Below, piece after piece: positions 51,831 through 64,000 of a stretch of 64,000 bases of DNA; the first letter of the stretch is position 1, and every line of letters begins with the position of its first letter. Location: the NCBI GenBank assembly GCA_013397935.1, contig VZRN01002958.1, positions 891,049 through 955,048 of the forward strand. Direction: 5' to 3'. Under the pieces are notes generated by a model, which searched no databases, was not told the origin of the DNA, and saw only the letters and a list, made by a program, of their open reading frames with translations. This DNA comes from Dasyornis broadbenti (Eukaryota > Chordata > Aves > Passeriformes > Dasyornithidae). Both the position numbers and the translations under genes were made by a program.

Positions 51831-53230
51831 TTACACCAAGAGACTGTCCTTGTAGCACAGCACTGACAAACCTCTCTCCAAAGCATGGCTAAGCCTTTCC
51901 CCAGTGTTAAATTCTCTGGTTGTTTCACAGGGATTTCATGCCAGGCTTTTCTCCCAAGCCAGAAGAAATGCATGGTAACAGCACTGGCATATTGCTGACC
52001 ACAGTCCCATTTCTCTCATCTTGTCTCATCAAAATAAGCAAGTGAAGAGGAATCCTACTATTCAGACAAATTCTGTTTTCCATATAGACACATTGTCCAT
52101 CATCAATTAACCTGATGAATGAGGCAGAGCCAGCTGTCTGGAAGAGACTGAAAACAAAGCAATCAAAGGAAAGAAAGAAAACAAACAAACAATCAAACAA
52201 CAGGAGCCAGACTTCCCCAGACAACAGCACAACCTTCTTTTTTTTTTTTTCTTGCATGATTTTAGAGGTCTGTAGCATTAAGGGAAACACTGAGTGATAA
52301 AAGCAACTTGCCCCCACTGCAGATGAAGGGCAGCATTTCAGACAAACCCCAGGATTTCTCATTTCCTGTCTGAACCCCAGGAAAGCCATAATAACCCAAC
52401 ATCCTGCTAGGACCATACCTGGACCAGCAAGCTTGAAGGTGCTGGTCACACACCAGTACAGCCCCCTTGGCATGAGCAGCCAGGCCACACTGCCACCAAG
52501 CCATGAAAGCAACAAGCCAGAGCTCCCACAATTCCCACTCCATCAGACATTGCTGTTACAGAGAGAATTTAGGAAAATATTTTAAAAGCTATTCTCTGAA
52601 ATAAGCATAAACGAGCATGCCACTGACATACAGTCAGCTGCATCTGTCTGCAAATGCATTTCTAGTCCACAGTGTAGCAGTTGCAGGGAGGGAGACAACC
52701 CCTCCTGTATCCCCTATGGTGGAAATAAGCCATAAGAAGACCATTCTGATGTTTTGCTGGGGAAGGAAGATGGAGAAGCATCTGCAAGCTCATGGCTTTA
52801 GTGATGATGGAAGGAAGAAAGTCTTTCAGCCTAACAGATCTTCATCCTCTGAAATTTAAGACCTGCATACCCCATGTCACAAAGCTCTGGGCTTTGTGTC
52901 ATCTCTACATCCACCCCAGCTCCCAGCAGAGAGGAGCTCTGGAGCTCCCAGGAGCTCAGCCTGCACTAGGGATGTGGGCAGCAGCTGCTTTGCCTTTGCC
53001 TAAGTCCTGGCCTTAAGCAAGCTGGCAAGGCATCTATAAAGTTTGCAGCTTCTTGTGTTTTCTTGGGTCCTGAAATTCCCTCAAAGCCTCACAGAAGGAA
53101 AGTTGTTAGTACATCTCTGCTAAGTCTGTCACACAGCTGAGCCCTGAACTCCTGTGGCAGCCATGCCCAAGGCCTGTGCTTTGAGTCCTGCCTGGAAAAG
53201 CTTGCTCCAGGCTGCCCAAGGGCAGCATTT

Positions 53231-53286
53231 CCAAACTTTCAGAAAGTTTGGGACCACTGCCTTGGACTTGGACTTGGACTTGGACA
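53231..53286. repeat. Short hairpin followed by a (TTGGAC)n hexamer repeat
   Basis: CCAAACTTT-CAG-AAAGTTTGG (53231-53251) is a perfect 9-bp inverted repeat. It is followed at 53262 by four TTGGAC units. Both are small local structures in intergenic sequence. Confidence 0.8.
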
Positions 53287-55429
53287 TGGGCTTGCTGGCT
53301 GCCAGTTCTCCAACATCAGTCAAATTATATTTTTACTTCACTCCAATTCTCAATCTACATCTCCTCTGATGCATTCACCCCCTCATGCTGCCAAACAAGC
53401 TCCAGGAAGGGCAAACATAGGTTGATTTGGGATGCCCAGGCACAGCCATGACAGGGGCTCCTTTTGACAGCAAAAGCAGCTTGTGCTGCATTCACCTCTC
53501 ACCATCTCCTTCCCCAGACTTAACAGTTCAAAACTTCACCTGCTCTTAACTTTCCTGCTCTTAATTTTTTGTCTCTTCCCTGCACAAGCTCCTTTTAAAG
53601 CCAGACAGTCTTGCTTCCAAGGGGATTTACAATCCAGCACACTGAGGTCAATAGCTTGACTTCAGAGCTGCTTTTGGCTTCCAGGACACTCCATGGCCTT
53701 CACAGGCCGTGGTGTGACAGCTTGGGGCTGAGGTCTCCCCAGTGCCCCTTGGCTCAGAACTGCATTAGCAACCCAAGCTGACCATAAATACAAGCTGCTG
53801 GGTTTAAGATCTCATGCACGAAAGGAACTTAAAGGCATTTAAATCCTGTTTCCATGCTTCCCCTAGGTTTTAGATGACACCTACCTGAATCCATATATTT
53901 TCTCACCCTCCTGTTTTCATCAGACCTTTCTTTGGTCCATTTTCTATCTGTTTATATGGCGTTTGGGAAGATATTTTAGTGACTGAGTTTCATCACAGTG
54001 CCCAGGCTATTTAGTTTTATGTCTTTGAACAGTCTCCAAAGGACTTCATTCAAGCGACTTAATTAGTAACCATTAATAAAATGTATAAACAGTTGCTTAG
54101 GAGAAAATCAGATCATAAGCCTGAGTATTATGACAAGGCCAGTAGTCTGCAATTATATGTGAGACAGAAGAATGTTACCAAATCATCCTGCACCAGCCTG
54201 GGGTGACGTTTGAATAAACACCAAAGAAATTTAGGTCCTGGCATCCTTCTAAGTTCCTGGCACTGATGCCGGTACTGCAGAGCTGCTGCTCTTCTTGGTG
54301 CCCTCGGCACCTTCTCTCTGTTGTGTCTGGAGTTAAGATGTCTGCAGAGACTCTAGTGTGGCAAGCACATATATGTCAGCTACATGCATGGTTCATAAGC
54401 CATGTACCCTGTGAGGCCTGATCTTGAAAGCATTTGTCTAAAAATATGACTATCTGAATATTCTCTGGAATCAACTCTTTGGGAAAGGCCACCAAGAAAC
54501 ACCTCTCTTTTTGTACCTGCTCCTAAACCATTCTCCAGTTAAAACAGCTACAGACCTATAAGACCAGCCTATGGGAGTGATTTTTGTTTGATGCGCACAC
54601 TGAGTTCAGAGCTTTCATTCCCCAGTTGTCCACGTGATGTATGTGCTGGTTGGAGATCTGGTGGGAGCCAGCAGCTTTCTCTTCCAGCAAAAAAGACCCA
54701 ACAGCAGCAGCAGCAAAGTGCCATGACCTCCAGTCTAAGGGACAAATTCCACCTTGAGCCTACTGGTGTGGCAAAGTCCAGCCTCACATCCAGCCCCATC
54801 CCAGACAAGACCAAAGCACCAGCACCTCTTCCTGGCTGCAACAGGAATGGCTCAGCACCTGCTGCATGGCAGCATAATCCCATTTTCCCCTTTGGAGGAG
54901 CCTCTCCTGAACCTAATACACATTTGGTACCTTTATCAACTACATCTCCTGTGGTTTCTAAAAGTTCATGGTGAATTCTCCAAAGTAACATCTCCCCTTT
55001 TCTGTCATTGCAAACACATGTCAGCAAATGACAGGAGACCATCCTTCACTCCTATGCACCAAAGCATGTATTTCCTTTACTGCAAATGTCCTTAGTGCTT
55101 GAAATAATTTAAACTTTCCCTGTAATATGTTGACACACTTTCAGAATCTGTAGGGAAGCATACAGACATCAAGAACTTTTATGGAAATACTTAGTATCCT
55201 AAGGACGGTTTAGGCAAGGAATTAATTGCTGTGGTTGGCCCGCACTGACAAGCAATGACCCATTGAGACAAGTGTGGCTGGCAAGCAAGAAGATTAACAG
55301 CAGTTTAGTTCTCTCCAGTCCCTTCCAGAATGATGACCAGTCTTGCACAGTGCTGCAATAAACTCTGGACATTTAAAAGTTTCATAGCCTTTTGTTTTAC
55401 TGAAGGAACAGCTCATGTGAAGCATCCAT

Positions 55430-55446
55430 GGGGGGGGGTGGGGGGG
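55430..55446 (+). repeat. G-run (G9 T G7)
   Basis: Nine G, one T and seven G, followed by tggaatggg, form a candidate G-quadruplex or a simple homopolymer. It is a likely assembly or sequencing error hotspot. Confidence 0.85.
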
Positions 55447-56040
55447 TGGAATGGGAAAAAACAACAAAAAAAACCATTCAAGAAATAAAGCACTGAGGAT
55501 ACAGCCAGGCTTCTATTCTGGCATAGTGTAGAGACCTTGCTTAGCCCTGATGTGACAAACCCAGCCTGGGCACAGACATGTCTAATGAGGGACTGAAAAG
55601 ATTAATGTTCTGCATTGAAAGAGAAAAGGATAGAAAAACAACGAGTTTTCTCACTGCATTTGGTGTCTTGCCTGACTTTTTGGGATATATTTATAGTTTA
55701 TCAATGTTGATGCTTTCTTCTGTATATCTGAAAGTTTCCTTCCTTTGACTAACACATTCATCCCATAAATGTGAAGCTCCCCAGTGCAAATACACTATAG
55801 CTAGTCCACATCTCGCTTGGAACAGTAACATAAGCACAAGGCAAGGGGGCAGGGTCTGATCCCACATGAGAAATTTTAATATCATTTTATGTTTCTCTTA
55901 CACCAAAGGTGAAAACATACAGAACAAAATGAAAATGCATTTGTACATATGTACTGAAAATATATAGCATTTTTATCTCCTTATTTCTGCCTTTTGGAGC
56001 AAAACCGTAATCACCCCACTCCAGAGGACGAATTGAAATT

Positions 56041-56104
56041 GGACATAGGGCTTGGGAAACTAGATTATCTTCAAAGTCCCTTCCAACCATTCTATGATTT
56101 TATG
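56041..56104 (+). repeat. Short CR1 3' tail fragment
   Basis: gggaaactagattatcttca, then agtcccttccaaccattcta and tgattttatgac, correspond to the last 60 or so bases of a CR1 element. It is strongly 5'-truncated. Confidence 0.8.
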
Positions 56105-58406
56105 ACTGCCTGGGAGGGCTGGCTGATCTGCAGACTGCTGGGGAACGTCAAAAGGACAAGCCTGTGGGATGAGCAGCACCTGAAATGCTTTTCAGGCACC
56201 TCATGTTACAGATGGGACTGGTTCTGAAAGCACAAAAAAAGCTTGAAGTTATGTACACCAGAGACCAACCACAGTGAAAGTTTGTGAGTAGCAAAACCAA
56301 CACAGGAACCTGCACCATAATGCACATGCTGGTTTTGACTAGGGTACAGTTTTTTCTTCACAGTAACTAGTATGGAACTGTATTTTGGATTTGTGCTGGA
56401 AACAGTGTTGATAACACTGGGATGTTTAAATTATTGCTGAATAGCTCCTACACAGAGTCAAGGCCTTTCCTGCTTCTCACCCTGCCCCACCAGCGAGTGA
56501 TTTGGGAGGGGGCACAGCCAGTTCAGCTGACCCCAACTGACCACAGGATATTCCAGACCATGTGGCATCATGCTCAGCGTTATAAAGCCAGGGGAAGGAG
56601 GAGGAAAGGGGCCATTAAGAGTCATGGTGTTTGGAGCACACATGATGGAGCCCTGTTTTCCTGGGGATAGCTGAACACCTGCCTGTCCATGGAAAGTGAT
56701 AAATTAATTCATTTTACTTTGCTTGCATGTGCAGCTTTTGCTTTACCTTTTAACCTGTCTTTATCGCAACCCATGAGTTTTCTTGCTGTTGTTTTTTTGA
56801 TTCTCTCCCCATTCCACAGGAGGGAAGTGAGTGAATGGCTGTGTGAGGTTTAGCTGAGTTTAGGCTGGAGTTAAACCATGACACAGTGGTGAAACAAGAC
56901 CCCTCACCATAATCCAGTGATGATTTCTTAAGAGCTGTGCATGTAGAGTCCATTCCTGAGAAAGGCTCTCCTCAAGGATATTCAGTGTCATTAATCTTCC
57001 CTCATAAGAAGTGAAATTAAAAAGGAAAACACTCAGTACTGACAAAGATTGTTTTTTAAACACCATCATTATCCTGTGTGACTCACTGCCATACTGTTAT
57101 CATTGCTATCTGGAAGTTAGATATTGATTTAAAAAAAAACATGGTGTTTTTATGAGTTTAGATGACACAGAAGACTGTACACAGCTGCGTTAGACAGGGA
57201 AACCAATGCAGGATACCTCTTTCTTTCCTTGGGTCATCGATCATGAGCAGGATTATGAACCTCTTCTGTAATTCTGCATTTTCTCTGAGTTGCCCCTCAG
57301 GCTGACCGAGGTTGTCACCGTGCTCCCACCCAAAGAGCTGGGTTTGCCTTAGGGCAGCTGCCAGGATCCAGCAGCGGCTGTTCCTGAGGCTGTCCATGGG
57401 GTGAGCGGCTAAAAGTGCTCAGCCCCTCCCAGTGTCCTGGTTCGCAGCCTCGTGCTGCAGCTTTGTTCACAACTACCAGGACCAGGCAGAGGTGTTGCTC
57501 CAAGAGGGAATGGGGAGATGCTACTCCAGGGCCACTCACTGCTGTGGGACAAAATCCAGCCTTGCCACTGACAAGACGAACGAAGACAGGAGGTTGTATC
57601 AAACACCACAGAGCACCTACTATGTGAAAAATCTCTTTTCAAATACATTTCCAGAGTCGTTATGCATCCATTCTCACTCTGAGCAGCAACAGCTTGTCCT
57701 CTTATATCCCACAGACAGGCGTGTGTGCTGCCATCACTGCTCTGTCACTGACACTCCATGTGCCCTGTGACAGCCTCCTGTGCCCTCCATCTCCCTTGCC
57801 AGCCCTTCCACCAACAGGAACCAAGCCTCTGCCACTCCAGCTACAGTCATCTCATGCTGTAGGCCTAGCCTGTGTACAGGGAAATAGGTTCCTCTGGCTC
57901 CAGGTATGCCCAGTGCCCAGCTCAGGATGGTGCTCATCACAGCTGGGACTTCTGGATGTTGAAGTAATCAGCTCTGCTACTGTGCAGGAGCTCAGCAGGG
58001 CTCACACAGCCTCAGAGCTGGTCAGAGCACTCAGTCCCCAAACCTGTTCATGTTACCTGTATGTGCAACCTTAGCTCTGGGCTGGGACACATCAGACTAA
58101 TCCTGTATGAGCAGAAGAGGGCTCCTCCTGCAGGAATTCCTTGTCAAATTTTGAGTATGAGCACTAAACCATAGGAGATTTCAATTTTAAGGGTTTCAAC
58201 GAAGGTATTTTATTCCCCAGTGTTCTAGTTCCAGTTTAACACTGTTGAAAATGTTCAGCAGGAATCAGGCCACTGGCGTGGAAAGTTGCTATGAGCAGCA
58301 TAATTAAAAGAAGTGAAGAAGAAGGCCATGCCTTCTGCAGTGGCAAACAATCAGTAAGTATTGCAGCAGGAGGAGGACAGTGAAAGTATTACAGGCTTTT
58401 ATATGT

Positions 58407-58448
58407 TTAGAAGAATATCTTTAGATATTCTTCTTTAGAAGAATATCT
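58407..58448. repeat. Palindrome with a third direct copy of the arm
   Basis: AGAAGAATATCT (58409-58420), TT, then AGATATTCTTCT (58423-58434) form a perfect 12-bp inverted repeat. The 14-mer TTAGAAGAATATCT at 58407-58420 occurs again at 58435-58448. The order arm, inverted arm, arm is typical of a replication template-switch event. Confidence 0.9.
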
Positions 58449-61400
58449 GATGTTGTTCATCAGATCTAGCAAGCCAGATGCTGTGGGCTCCTGGCTTTCA
58501 GGCATTTTCCATGGTGAGACATTCCCTCATAAAACCACTTTGCTCCTTGTCACCAGACAGCAGCCACAAGGAATCGCTCTGAGGCTTCAAGGAGCTGTGG
58601 TGGCCCAGCTACCACGGCACCACAGTACTTGCTCCACAACTAAGTCCTGAGAGAAAATGGCCCCAAAGTTGAAAATAACTGCACACAAGAATTTGATTTC
58701 TGGCTTTCAGAGGCTTGGCTTAAGATAAATAAAGTATTTAGCCTGGAGCTCCATAACACGTGCAACTGTGAGTGCACTGCAGATGACTCTGATGAAGCTG
58801 TTTTCTGCTTCTTCAGGAAAAAACACATAGTGTGAGGTTTAAAACCTGAGCAGTGTGTAGATGCTTGACCCTTGTGAGACACAAGGATGCTGTTCTGAGC
58901 GACACTTCTCACCGCTATGTGTCTTCTAGTGCACTTCAGGGCTGCAGAGTAGAAAACCAGGGAGGCAGCAGCAGTTCTCACCATTTTCTGTCCCAGCAGA
59001 CAGCCCAGAATAGAGGTTGGCATTGAAAAGTTCACAAGAAACCATAGGTAAAGCAAAGTTCACTGAGGCAAGTAGATGAGTAAGACTCAGGGCAAGTACT
59101 TAAGGGGGTAAAGGAGAGAAAGGGGAGGTCTGGAGGAGGTAGGTCTTCAAGGCAGACGGAAAGCAGAGAGACTTCAGTTCACAGCCAAAGAAATGCATAA
59201 ATGCTGCATCCACCCCAGCAATTTTCACTCGATATCACTTCATGGTGTGTCTGTATATAGCAGTGGAAGTACCTCTGAAAGCTATAATGAAGAGTACCAG
59301 AATGCAGCCTAATTTCTTGGCTCACTGTTTGAGCTATAATTTTGTCTTGCCTCAGCTCAGTGTTCCAGTGCTTTTAAGTAAAAATGGTTCAGATGTTTTT
59401 AGCTTCATTGCTCTTTGAAGGAAACATGACTCGTGCAATTGAACCATCTCAGCCCACAGAGGATTCTATGAATCCTACTGTAGAAAACACTTTGAGCCCA
59501 GTGGCCCAAGTCTGACAGGGTGAGTAGAAGTAAACCCAAAGGGGATGACATTACTCCAAACCCCACACAAACTAGCAGTATGAGGGGAAAAAAAGGCAGC
59601 AGCCCAGGCACCTGGAACAACTAATTTCTGGAAAAGAAGTGGCAATGCAATCTTCTGCTGTCTTTCTTAAAATAGAAGCTAAGTGTCCTGGAGCATTCTT
59701 GCACTACTCATGGGTCATGTCTCAGGGCTAGAAAGTCAACATTTGGCAGAGGCAACACTTCTGCATGAGACTAAGTGTTTGGTGTGTGTTGTGGGATAGA
59801 CAGGCATCTCAGTCAGAGGCAATTAGGACTGTTAAGTCCATTTAGGAGGCATGGTGTCTCCCAGGTGAGCACCCTCCCTCCCCTGTGACACAGATGTCCG
59901 CTGTTCACTCACACCTCAGTCAGAAAAGGAGAGCTGGCCAGTGCCACTGCCTGGTGAAAATAAAAACACTCTGTGGGGTGACAACACTGTGCCACACGAA
60001 GTGAGAGGTAACTCTGGGTGGACACTGGGGCCACAGATGAGTCAGTGACAGAAGGGAGCCACAAACATCCCTTTCAACTCACCTGCATGCACGTATGTGC
60101 ACACAGCCTCTTGCCTCAGACAGGAAAAGACAATTAAAGATGCCTTCTAGCTGTGAGACGAGCGTATTCCAGTCACCAGCTGTGAGAACAACCCAGAGCC
60201 AGGCATCCAGGTTGGAGCAGGAATCTCAGGTGTGCAATAAAAATCTTATGATGCAAAGACCCATGGAGGTGGTGTGAGGGAAGAAGAGGGGCACAGGCAC
60301 CACAGAAGGAGATGATGCTGCAGCAGACTTTTGCTAAAGAGTGATCCTGTCCGCTGAGGATTCTCACACTGAGGTGGTGGGGAGAAATGGGGGAAGGAAG
60401 GGCACTGACTTGAGAAGATAATGTAGCTTTAGCATTTGAGTTTGGCTCATAGAACCCCTCTCGCCATTCAAAGTGAGCAACTGTTCCCACAACCAGCCTT
60501 GCCTCCAGGGTGCTTTGCTCCCTTCCAGTAGTGCAGAGCTGTCCCATGCAGAAGGAAAAGAACACCCCACTCCCTGCGCCCAGACGTGTCTGTGGCTGGC
60601 ACTGAACCATAACCAGCCTCTCTGAGATTTAGGGCCACTTTGATAAATGACTTTACAACCCCAGCTGCTGAAGGGTTGTGCCTCATGAGAGGGCATGGGC
60701 CCAGCAGCACAGTTCCTCACAGAGCAGACAGGTTCATTTTCTGAGGAAGGAAGGAGGGACAGAATTAATGACAGTCCTGCAGCTCCACAGCTTCTTGGCA
60801 TGAAAATGTGAATGGGTTACTCTGGAAAGCACAATGGCACTTTTGAAAATTGATGTCCTTTTTCTCACATTGATATATTTCCTCCCTTATCTCCTGTATC
60901 TGCTCCCCCTGGATGATCCCGTTGGACTCCCTGTGCATGGTGCAGTGTGAAGATTGTGGGGAGACACCACAAAGTGAAGTATGGCAGTATAATCCCCTGA
61001 CCACCTCCACAGCCCTTCCTCTGTCAGGCATCTTTGCAGAAGTCACCCTCCTGATTTTAAAACCCCCATCTCCTCTCCTCATGAGCAGCACCAACTGCCC
61101 AATGTTGGATGCAGAAGAAAATTAACCACGGCAGGATTCATCCTTCCTGTGACACGCTGCAAAACTTGTGTTCTAACATGACCAAAATTTAATTAATGCA
61201 AAACAGGATCAAAACAATAATTTTAGAGAGGAATTTGGCAGGATGCTGGCTTTATCCAATCAGCATGTTTTATGGGATGCAGTGCCTGAAGTCCCAGTTC
61301 TGCCAAAAAGAGAGAGCTCCTCTACACCAGATTATGCCTGAGGTAAAGCAGAAAAAGGACTTGGACCTGAAAGTCCCAGTCTAATACCTAACCAGCAGAT

Positions 61401-61916
61401 GAGAGAGTTATTATGCTACCACCTAACCTTGGAATCATGTTTTGCTGTACAAAATCCATTGCAGATGTGATTTGCATGGCAAAAATTCCTTGCGGGCTGA
61501 GCTCACAGGTTGTGCAGGTTTGGGATGTGCCACCTCTTTCCATACTGCTGGAAGAGAGAACAGCGAAGGTAAAGGCTGAGCAGAAGGGAATCAGTATCAG
61601 CAGGATCTGAGTCTCCTGTGAATCTTATCTGACATGGGCTGTGGTAGCTTCCCCAAGGAGTCTGTACTGATTCTGCAAGCTGCTGTGCATAGGTAATCCT
61701 GAAGCTGACTGAGTTCCATTTTGGCCACCACTGTGAAAACAGGTGAGTTTTGTAAAAAATTTAAAGCTCCCAAGGTCAAAGAGGCATATCCTGCTTTGAT
61801 GGTATGGGTATGAATTAAAGTTTTGTTGTAAGTTTGCAAGTCATGCCAGCCAGAAAAGTTCTGTTTACTTTACATTCAGCAGGCAAGGTTATTTTCATGT
61901 CAGCATAGGATAACTC

Positions 61917-62040
61917 AGCTTGGGAAGGGTGCCCAGGAGGTATCCAGTCCTGCATCCTGCTCCAAACAGGGTCAACCATGAGATCAAATCAGGGCTTTAT
62001 GCAGCCAGGTATTGAAAAACCCCATGGATACAGGGTATTT
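61917..62040 (-). repeat. CR1 LINE internal fragment, antisense
   Basis: gggtgcccaggaggtatcca, gtcctgcatcctgctccaaa and cagggtcaacc match the antisense of the CR1 3' region just upstream of the tail. No octamer tail is present and divergence is high. Confidence 0.6.
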
Positions 62041-63243
62041 TAAAAATACCATCACAAGTGCACCCTGGCTTGCAGGATGAAGGATGGAAGATTTATTCCA
62101 CCTGAGTGGCACATTTTAAACACTGCACCTCAAATACTGGCTGTAGTGACAGCAACTGTGGTGTGAAAGCACAATAAATACCATTTGTAAACAATCCTTT
62201 AAGCCACAGGAATGGAGGGCATAGCAACCCAGCCAGAGATGGCAAAGTGAAGAGTGAGGAGCTTGGGGATCAGCAGTACTAAGGGAGGACAAATAGGTTT
62301 GGGAACCGGACAGGATGCTGAGACTGTGGCTGGAAACCAAAGGAAGAAACATGAGCACAGGCTGGAGAGAGGCACAAGGGAACAAGAGTGCACATATCTT
62401 CACTGGACAAACAGCACAGAGCCACATGGGGGCTGACAGGCAAGCAGGTGGGGAAATATTACGAGGGAACAATGGCATTTATCCAAGTTATTTGAAATCT
62501 TTACCAAAGAGCTGGAGGACACATAGGACTGAAAAGAAGAATAAAGGAGATGGTGTTGGAGGTGAGGGCAAAGAAACAGGCTGGAGGGGACCTAGAGGGA
62601 ATGAACCAGGCTTGGGAACTATGGCATCTCTCCACTTTCTGCACATGGGGCAGAAAGCCTGTGAAGGAGTCGGAGAACCGGGAGTGTGAACAGTGAAATC
62701 TGTTGGCATATTCTTTCTTTCTGAGGTTCTAACAACTTGCTACTGACCTGTTTCTCTGCCATGCTCCAATGATACCATTTTGTCACAGCCAAGGTTTAAC
62801 AGGGGCAGATATACACCACACGCTTGATTTTGGCATAGGAAGAAGGAGAGGATTTAATGAGAGAGACATTGCACTAAGCCCTGTATTAAAGAAGTTGTAC
62901 TGTTAAAAAAAACCACTGTAATTATCACAATCTAGATTGCTTATGCAATTTTAATTCAGCCTGTGTGTGGTGCAATCTCTTCTAAATTAAATGATCACAC
63001 GGATTATTATCTTTGCTCCACAAGACCTCTGCTGCAGAGCAAACACAAGAAAGTCATTAAGTCCCTTCCCCAAAGAACTTTCAGTCTTGGAAAAACCAGA
63101 CAAGGGAGTGTGAAGGGAGCCATCCCGGGAAGAAGATGGGGAGGGAGCACTTATGAGAATGAGCTTCAATAGAGCAGCAGCATTTACAACTAGATTCTTT
63201 TTGGAGAATTATATTTGGACAAGAGAAGCTTCCATGAATACCT

Positions 63244-63537
63244 TATAGAAGCCTTCCAGTGCCTAAAGGGGCCTACAAGGAAGACAGAGACAGACTTTTT
63301 ACAAGGGCACGTAGTGACAGGACAAGGAGGAATGACTTTAAACTGAAAGAGGGTAGGTTTAGATTAGATATTAGGAAGATATTGTTTACTGTGAGAGTGG
63401 TGAGGCATTGGAACAGGTTGCCCAGAGAAGCTGTGGATGCCCCATCCCTGGAAGTGTTCAAGGTCGGGTTGGAACTAGATGAGTTTTAAGGTCTTACCAA
63501 CCCAAACCAGTCTATGATTCTGTGAGTCTATGATTCC
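63244..63537 (+). repeat. CR1 LINE 3' fragment, sense orientation
   Basis: Clear CR1 3' end: gtttagattagatattagga, gtgaggcattggaacaggtt then gcccagagaagctgtggatg, ggttggaactagatgagttt, and the tail ccagtctatgattctgtgag then tctatgattcc. This is among the better preserved CR1 copies in the window. A 76-residue ORF inside it is a decayed CR1 remnant, not a gene. Confidence 0.95.
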
Positions 63538-64000
63538 TTTTTATTTTCTGAAGTCAGAGTAATATTAAGAAATTAGATAAAAATAATTAAAAGCAAGAAA
63601 GAAGCTCCACAAGGGAGACAGAACCAGGGGATCCACTGATACACCAGGCAAGGCAACAGGGAAGGTTTCAGCACTGGAAGATAATAATGTGAAGCAGAAC
63701 AATGGTGATTTGTGGTTAAAGCAATTCATTTCCCCCTGCTGCATCTCCCTTATCTTCGAGGAGGGCCAGGCAGTGTCTCTTTATCGATCTGTGGTTAGCT
63801 GCTACATTGAACAGCTGACAGCAACAAAGCCCGTTGCTGGAGTGCCTTGTGGCCCCTAATCCCAGGGCCGATGTGAGCACCTTGCCAGGCACAATCCTGT
63901 CGGGAACTGTCCACAAACAAACTGCATTTAGAAACTGCTAAAAGGAAGTTAAAATGCCTCCATCTCTCTGTCAGCCTCTGCTGGACATGGGTGGGAGGGC

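Larger units (their letters stand above)
47253..64000. other. Intergenic region downstream of ZBTB20
   Basis: A region of 16.7 kb with higher GC than the 3' UTR, no ORF with recognisable domain content, several CR1 fragments and scattered low-complexity DNA. In human, TIGIT lies convergently a short distance past the ZBTB20 3' end, followed by ZNF80 and DRD3. I could not recognise any of these here, in particular no Ig V-set exon and no seven-helix receptor exon. A weak cluster of exon-like minus-strand segments near 51.5-51.8 kb is listed separately. Apart from the repeats listed I see nothing else I can support. Confidence 0.6.

Noticed and set aside
51925..52515. 196-codon minus-strand ORF with hydrophobic stretches, considered as an Ig-receptor exon
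   Set aside because: The YWC triplet resembles a V-set core, but the flanking residues do not fit one. The middle part is poly(Lys) and poly(Phe) from homopolymers.
54588..54974. 128-codon plus-strand ORF with a Gln run and Ser/Pro-rich content
   Set aside because: The composition comes from a short CAG/CAA tract and GC-rich sequence. No splice context or known domain, and the opposite strand is also open over the same interval.
60364..60801. Overlapping 145-codon minus-strand ORFs
   Set aside because: Two frames are open at once in GC-rich sequence, neither with a recognisable domain.
63259..63489. 76-codon ORF with a protein-like appearance
   Set aside because: It lies entirely in a CR1 3' fragment and is a decayed retrotransposon remnant.
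1..64000. CRISPR arrays, operons, prophage, tRNA or rRNA genes
   Set aside because: No regularly spaced repeats, bacterial gene organisation, cloverleaf-like sequences or rRNA segments were seen; the window is vertebrate nuclear DNA.

Overview
This window comes from a vertebrate genome, very probably a bird. It holds the 3' end of one large gene on the + strand, ZBTB20, which encodes a BTB/POZ plus C2H2 zinc-finger transcriptional repressor. The avian assignment rests on several truncated CR1-type LINE 3' ends that terminate in ATTCTATGAT-like tails, a chicken-type CR1 signature. No mammalian Alu, B1 or L1 copies were seen. The ZBTB20 assignment rests on close residue-by-residue agreement, from memory, with the human protein.

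Layout. Positions 1-12692 are intron sequence upstream of the main coding exon. A large coding exon (12693-14300) carries the BTB domain, the long acidic and Gln/Ser-rich linker and the first zinc finger. A 5.1 kb intron (14301-19447) contains a CR1 copy nested in an older repeat and an ancient MIR/L3-like relic. The last coding exon (19448-19866) carries zinc fingers 2-5 and the stop codon. Splicing the two exons gives a 668-residue protein starting at the MTERIHS methionine, the same length as the human short isoform. The first exon also carries a few in-frame upstream codons that fit the long isoform.

After the stop comes a long AT-rich tract (19867 to about 47240). I interpret it as an exceptionally long, single-exon 3' UTR, as known for mammalian ZBTB20. 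It ends at a good polyadenylation signal (AATAAA at 47221, followed by a GT-rich element). The tract contains a strong GC-rich stem-loop about 200 bases after the stop, a 778-base assembly gap, two CR1 copies in opposite orientations, a 36-bp tandem repeat, several microsatellites and long genomic A-tracts.

Positions 47246-64000 are visibly more GC-rich and are interpreted as intergenic. They contain CR1 fragments, low-complexity DNA, a template-switch-like palindrome and a weak hint of minus-strand exons near 51.5-51.8 kb. I recognised no second gene, RNA gene, CRISPR array, phage or novel multi-gene system. The most interesting material is post-transcriptional architecture in the ZBTB20 3' UTR and the unexplained minus-strand exon-like segments downstream.
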